From: CAZCAQ01 sp964563965
GTDB lineage: Bacteria > Patescibacteriota > WWE3 > UBA101185 > UBA10185
Reading direction: 5' to 3'
NCBI GenBank assembly: GCA_964563965.1
Contig: CAZLZI010000040.1
Coordinates: forward strand, 1 to 9,458
Length of the DNA: 9,458 nucleotides
Shown: positions 6,729 to 9,458 of the stretch, one piece after another
Layout: the number at the start of each line of letters is the position of its first letter
Numbering within the stretch: the first letter of the stretch is position 1
Notes under the pieces: generated by a model
Told to the model about the DNA's origin: nothing
The model's input: the letters and a program-made list of their open reading frames with translations, nothing else
Databases searched by the model: none
Translations under genes and position numbers: made by a program

Positions 6729-8936
6729 ATGGGACACACGAGTCTGTATACATCGATTACCAACGTTTATTTGCCAAATAAGCAACTCAAATACTCAATG
6801 GGACAGCTAGTTTCAATCACGATAAGTGTTAAAATTACTTGTAAGTACAGCATCTCTGTTCAGAAGAATCTTCAGAAAATAGCGGTTTTTTTAGACTCTA
6901 GACTTATTACTTCTGTAATAAATCCCTTCACAGATGAAAATCTAACAAACTGGCTATTTAATAAGCTCAAGCATAGTATTGGAGTTAATCAAGAAATTGC
7001 TGTTTCAATATACTATCAAGACAAGCAATACTCGAAAGATTTTAAACTAACACCTGCCAACAGCGTCTTAGGTACGAGTGATATAGAAACCTATACGAAA
7101 ACCACTAAACCGATAAGAAGTACTACAAACGATGCTTACAAAAAAGCTGTTCGTTATTTATCTACATCCGATCGTATAAGATTATTTACAGTTTTGTGCC
7201 CTCCATATAGTAAAGATTGGACAACGAGCCAGTATAAAGGTTTTTTTAATGATATAGAAGTGGATCCGCAGACACAGGATTCTTGGCAGTATGACTATAA
7301 ACACTTCTTTAAGGTTTTAAATGAAACATCTCAGATTATTGCAAGTAACTTTGAAAGCAAACCTTCCAGAGTTGATGTATTTATAGGGGATTTAATGTTG
7401 AACTTGAATACATTTACACCAGCGGAGCAACAGAATCTCTCATTGTTTATTGCTACTTGCAAAAAGTACTTACAACAAGAAGAATACAATATAAATATTT
7501 ATAGTTTAGCTAGTTTGCAACGTTCTTTTCAAGTTCTAACAAAGCTTTCTCCTATGATTGAAACCTGGGATTTATTTCTAGTACAGGCTACAATTCTTTA
7601 CCCAGTTCTAAAAGAGCTAAGAACGCTAAACTCTAAAGATATTTTTCTAATATTATCGTCAGATTCTACAATAGTAAAATATGTTAAAGAAAAAGGGCTT
7701 GGTAAAGATGCAATACAAATATTAAAATGCGCAACTCAAATTGAAAGAATGGAAAAAGTACGTGTAAATACGTCGAAGGAGGCCTTGGATAGAGCAATAC
7801 TTAAGTATGTAACATACAAGGAGTTTTCAAGTATTATCGAAAATAACACATCTAATAAAGGAGTATTCATATCACTTGATACAGGTTTTACATACGCTGC
7901 TAATTTTTTTGAAACGCGTAATATTCCTGTTTTACACATAGACCCTTGGAAAGTCTCGCGCACCACGTACTCTTATAAAAGATCAACAAGCTCCATAAGT
8001 ATAATAATACCTGTACACAACGATAAATTGCTTTATAACTGTTTATTATCGATATACAGTATTGTAAGTACAAATAACTTAGGAGATTTTGAAAACATTG
8101 AAGTGATACTCGTAGCGAATGGTGATGACACTACTACTTGTAAACAGCTAGATGTGTTTAATAGTATGCATAAACCTCATAAATCTTTGACACTTAGAAC
8201 TATTTCTATAAAAGAGCGAGGTATAGCTAAGGCACGAAATGTCGGTGTTGCTAATTCAAAATACGATATCATTGGATTTATTGATGCAGACTGTGAGCTT
8301 AATCCAGACTATTTTCAAGAGTTGTCCAAGCACATATCCCTCGTACAGTCAGCAGTGATTTTAAAAGGTAGTATTGACTTCGACACTGAGCCTACGAATA
8401 GGCTGTTTGCCCAGATAAAGTACATAAGAGCTTATTATAATAACGTTGATCATACACGTGTATATACTCCTAATTTAATTATGCTAAAACGCACGTTTTA
8501 CTATGTTGGGAATTTTAATACACACCTTAGAAATGGTGAGGACACCGAGTGGGACTTTAGATGTAAAAAGTTGCAAGTCTACACAAAGTACGTTGAGTCC
8601 ATAAGAATCAAGCACACTGATACTGCTAGTTTCAAGAAATTATTAAATAATTGGGGCGCATATGGTTTTACAAGAGGCTATATTGTAAAAAATTACAATA
8701 ATAACAATATTAGAAATATAGTAAGTGTGCCTTTTTGGCACCTGCTCGATTACAAGCACTTTTTGGAAAAAGGTGGTTTTGTAAGACTATTACTTCTACT
8801 TATCTTGGACACTTTTTATTTTAGAAAGTACTTTAGTAGTATTTTATTCAGTACTAGGGGTGCAAGTTCTCCTTTAAGATCTATAGAGAAATGTAACTCA
8901 CAACAGCATAATTATGAATATTTTAAGCTTCATTAA
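6729..8936 (+). CDS. Multidomain protein with C-terminal family 2 glycosyltransferase
   Basis: The C-terminal part of this 735-residue protein (from about 421) is a GT-A fold family 2 glycosyltransferase, which transfers a sugar from a nucleotide-sugar donor. It opens with SSISIIIPVHND (421-432). The KERGIAKARNVGV segment precedes the metal-binding DAD motif (519-521), and the acceptor-side NGEDTEW (602-608) supplies the catalytic-base ED. A hydrophobic stretch at 684-698 may contact the membrane. The first 410 or so residues are not a family I can name. Residues 1-115 look beta-rich. About 145-410 look alpha/beta, with CPPYSKDW (157-164), RVDVFIGD (214-221) and IPVLHIDPW (399-407) as the most distinctive segments. 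A role in surface glycan synthesis is likely, but the acceptor is unknown. ATG 6729 fits the promoter at 6692-6720 and has no Shine-Dalgarno. The gene lies between the two 146-bp repeats, and its codons look more A/T-rich than its neighbours, so it may be variable or acquired. Confidence 0.85.
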   Translation: MGHTSLYTSITNVYLPNKQLKYSMGQLVSITISVKITCKYSISVQKNLQKIAVFLDSRLITSVINPFTDENLTNWLFNKLKHSIGVNQEIAVSIYYQDKQYSKDFKLTPANSVLGTSDIETYTKTTKPIRSTTNDAYKKAVRYLSTSDRIRLFTVLCPPYSKDWTTSQYKGFFNDIEVDPQTQDSWQYDYKHFFKVLNETSQIIASNFESKPSRVDVFIGDLMLNLNTFTPAEQQNLSLFIATCKKYLQQEEYNINIYSLASLQRSFQVLTKLSPMIETWDLFLVQATILYPVLKELRTLNSKDIFLILSSDSTIVKYVKEKGLGKDAIQILKCATQIERMEKVRVNTSKEALDRAILKYVTYKEFSSIIENNTSNKGVFISLDTGFTYAANFFETRNIPVLHIDPWKVSRTTYSYKRSTSSISIIIPVHNDKLLYNCLLSIYSIVSTNNLGDFENIEVILVANGDDTTTCKQLDVFNSMHKPHKSLTLRTISIKERGIAKARNVGVANSKYDIIGFIDADCELNPDYFQELSKHISLVQSAVILKGSIDFDTEPTNRLFAQIKYIRAYYNNVDHTRVYTPNLIMLKRTFYYVGNFNTHLRNGEDTEWDFRCKKLQVYTKYVESIRIKHTDTASFKKLLNNWGAYGFTRGYIVKNYNNNNIRNIVSVPFWHLLDYKHFLEKGGFVRLLLLLILDTFYFRKYFSSILFSTRGASSPLRSIEKCNSQQHNYEYFKLH

Positions 8937-9141
8937 CCTAATGTTGTTGTCCTCCCATTGAATAAAGTACTTTTTTTAAATCAATAGCCCAAATTAAATA
9001 CTATTTCAGCTCTTATCTGAAATAATTTTACTTCTTCTAATAGTTTTAATAGAAATATTCTAATTAGCTATGGGTATGTTTTTGCTATTGGGGGCCGTGT
9101 GATTTTTACCATTAATATATCGGTACTCTGCTTAAAAATAA
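8937..9141. other. AT-rich non-coding spacer after the glycosyltransferase gene
   Basis: No open frame of meaningful size is visible. It contains a palindromic AAAGTACTTT with a T-run (8964-8977), a small hairpin at 9002-9024, and a G-run at 9090-9094. The sequence just before the second repeat copy does not align convincingly with the ATPase gene upstream of residue 761. It therefore looks like ordinary spacer or decayed sequence rather than a longer pseudogene. Confidence 0.5.
9002..9024 (+). terminator. Possible weak intrinsic terminator after the glycosyltransferase gene
   Basis: TATTTCAG (9002-9009) and CTGAAATA (9017-9024) form a perfect 8-bp stem with a 7-base loop, followed by an ATTTTACTTCTT stretch. 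The stem has only two G-C pairs and the T-tract is interrupted, so it would be a weak terminator. It lies 65 bases after the stop codon, where a terminator is expected. Confidence 0.35.
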
Positions 9142-9294
9142 ATGCTAAATATAAAAGAGTTATCAAGGCAAAAATATGGTAGACCTATTTCAGAAGTAGA
9201 AGCATATATCTCTAAGCGGGCAGGATTTGATGAGCCTAAACCTGAAGCTCCTTCTCCACAAGCTACAGAGAGAAAGAAGTTTATTCCGTTCTAG
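9142..9294 (+). pseudogene. 3'-end fragment of the coupling ATPase gene, open as a 50-residue frame
   Basis: An ATG at 9142 is in frame with the repeated segment. It gives MLN followed by 47 residues identical to residues 765-811 of the ATPase, ending at the same TAG. In the full gene, Met761 lies four codons before the repeat (MALR versus MLN here), so weak homology may extend to that internal Met. The fragment has no membrane helix, no Walker motifs and no recognisable promoter or Shine-Dalgarno. It is best read as a truncated duplicate left by recombination. A translated small tail peptide is possible but unsupported. Confidence 0.75.
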
Positions 9295-9296
9295 TA
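9151..9296 (+). repeat. 146-bp perfect direct repeat, copy 2
   Basis: It matches 6493-6638 with no mismatch or gap, including the stop codon and the two following bases. Downstream (9297 to about 9376) the sequence remains alignable with gaps to 6639-6726. For example, TCATATTAA occurs at 6704-6712 and again at 9356-9364, with related sequence on both sides. Complete identity of the coding part beside a diverged non-coding part suggests recent exchange between two versions of the locus. Confidence 0.97.
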
Positions 9297-9458
9297 GTCC
9301 ATTAATCTAATGCGTGGCATCTAGTTAGCTTTTTAAGCATGCATGTAAGAAATTTTCATATTAATTTAAGACGTCCAAAGGGTGAATAAATTAGTGTTGG
9401 GGGTTAGTGTAAGCTAGGTATGCAGAATTAAAATTGGTTAATACATTTACTGTAGCAG
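9297..9458. other. Diverged counterpart of the ATPase-glycosyltransferase spacer; no gene seen
   Basis: The first 80 bases or so resemble the spacer at 6639-6726. The promoter hexamers found there (TTGAAA, TAAAAT) are not preserved, and no start codon with a long frame follows. The remaining bases to the window end hold no feature I can support. A gene, possibly a relative of the glycosyltransferase, may begin beyond the window. Confidence 0.4.

Noticed and set aside
7736..7966. Minus-strand frame inside the glycosyltransferase gene
   Set aside because: It is fully contained in a longer, motif-bearing gene, with no promoter or ribosome site.
6729..7988. Cyclodipeptide synthase or isonitrile synthase assignment for the N-terminal region of the glycosyltransferase protein
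   Set aside because: Only vague similarity in strand pattern; the characteristic motifs of either family cannot be aligned by eye.
6639..9150. Insertion sequence or transposon carrying the glycosyltransferase
   Set aside because: There is no transposase, terminal inverted repeat or short target duplication, and the flanking repeat is a long coding segment, which fits homologous recombination better.
8931..9312. Short near-match CATTAACCTAATG (8931-8943) and CATTAATCTAATG (9300-9312)
   Set aside because: It has one mismatch in 13 AT-rich bases and no continued similarity; probably chance, though it could mark a recombination edge.

Overview
The window reads as AT-rich chromosomal DNA of a bacterium, most likely a member of the Candidate Phyla Radiation (Patescibacteria). 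That assignment is an inference from the gene set: a short four-helix FtsK, a RodZ-like HTH/membrane protein with an extracellular Ig-like domain, a YtxG/YtxH-type pair, and a large membrane-anchored VirD4/TraG-like ATPase with none of the usual conjugation genes beside it. TGA is used as an ordinary stop (genes ending at 2317, 3008 and 3407), so the UGA-glycine code of Gracilibacteria/Absconditabacteria does not apply. All genes are on the + strand. I see no rRNA, tRNA, CRISPR array or transposase.

Layout. (1) 14-3008: ftsK, overlapped by a RodZ-like gene; this is a cell division and envelope block. (2) 3105-3795: a small YtxG-like (DUF948-type) membrane protein overlapping a YtxH-domain protein that has the only clear Shine-Dalgarno in the window. 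(3) 3831-6636: a small, probably disordered, proline/acid-rich protein overlapping an 811-residue VirD4/TraG-like membrane ATPase. (4) 6729-8936: a 735-residue protein with a C-terminal family 2 glycosyltransferase domain and about 410 unrecognised N-terminal residues. (5) 8937-9458: mostly non-coding DNA carrying an exact second copy of the last 146 bp of the ATPase region.

The most unusual structure is that perfect direct repeat (6493-6638 = 9151-9296). It covers the last 47 codons and the stop of the ATPase gene and brackets the glycosyltransferase gene. Past the repeat the two downstream flanks still look distantly alike, including the stretch that holds the glycosyltransferase promoter. 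This suggests two versions of a locus downstream of the ATPase gene, joined by single-crossover integration, duplication or cassette exchange. A mis-joined metagenome contig is the main alternative.

A second theme is start-site architecture. Three genes (ftsK, the small disordered protein, the glycosyltransferase) have a -10-like hexamer ending only about 7-11 nt before the start codon, which implies leaderless or nearly leaderless mRNAs. Other genes begin by overlapping the previous gene, so translational coupling is likely. Together the genes point to envelope biology: chromosome segregation and division, cell-shape or stress membrane proteins, DNA or protein export, and surface glycan synthesis.
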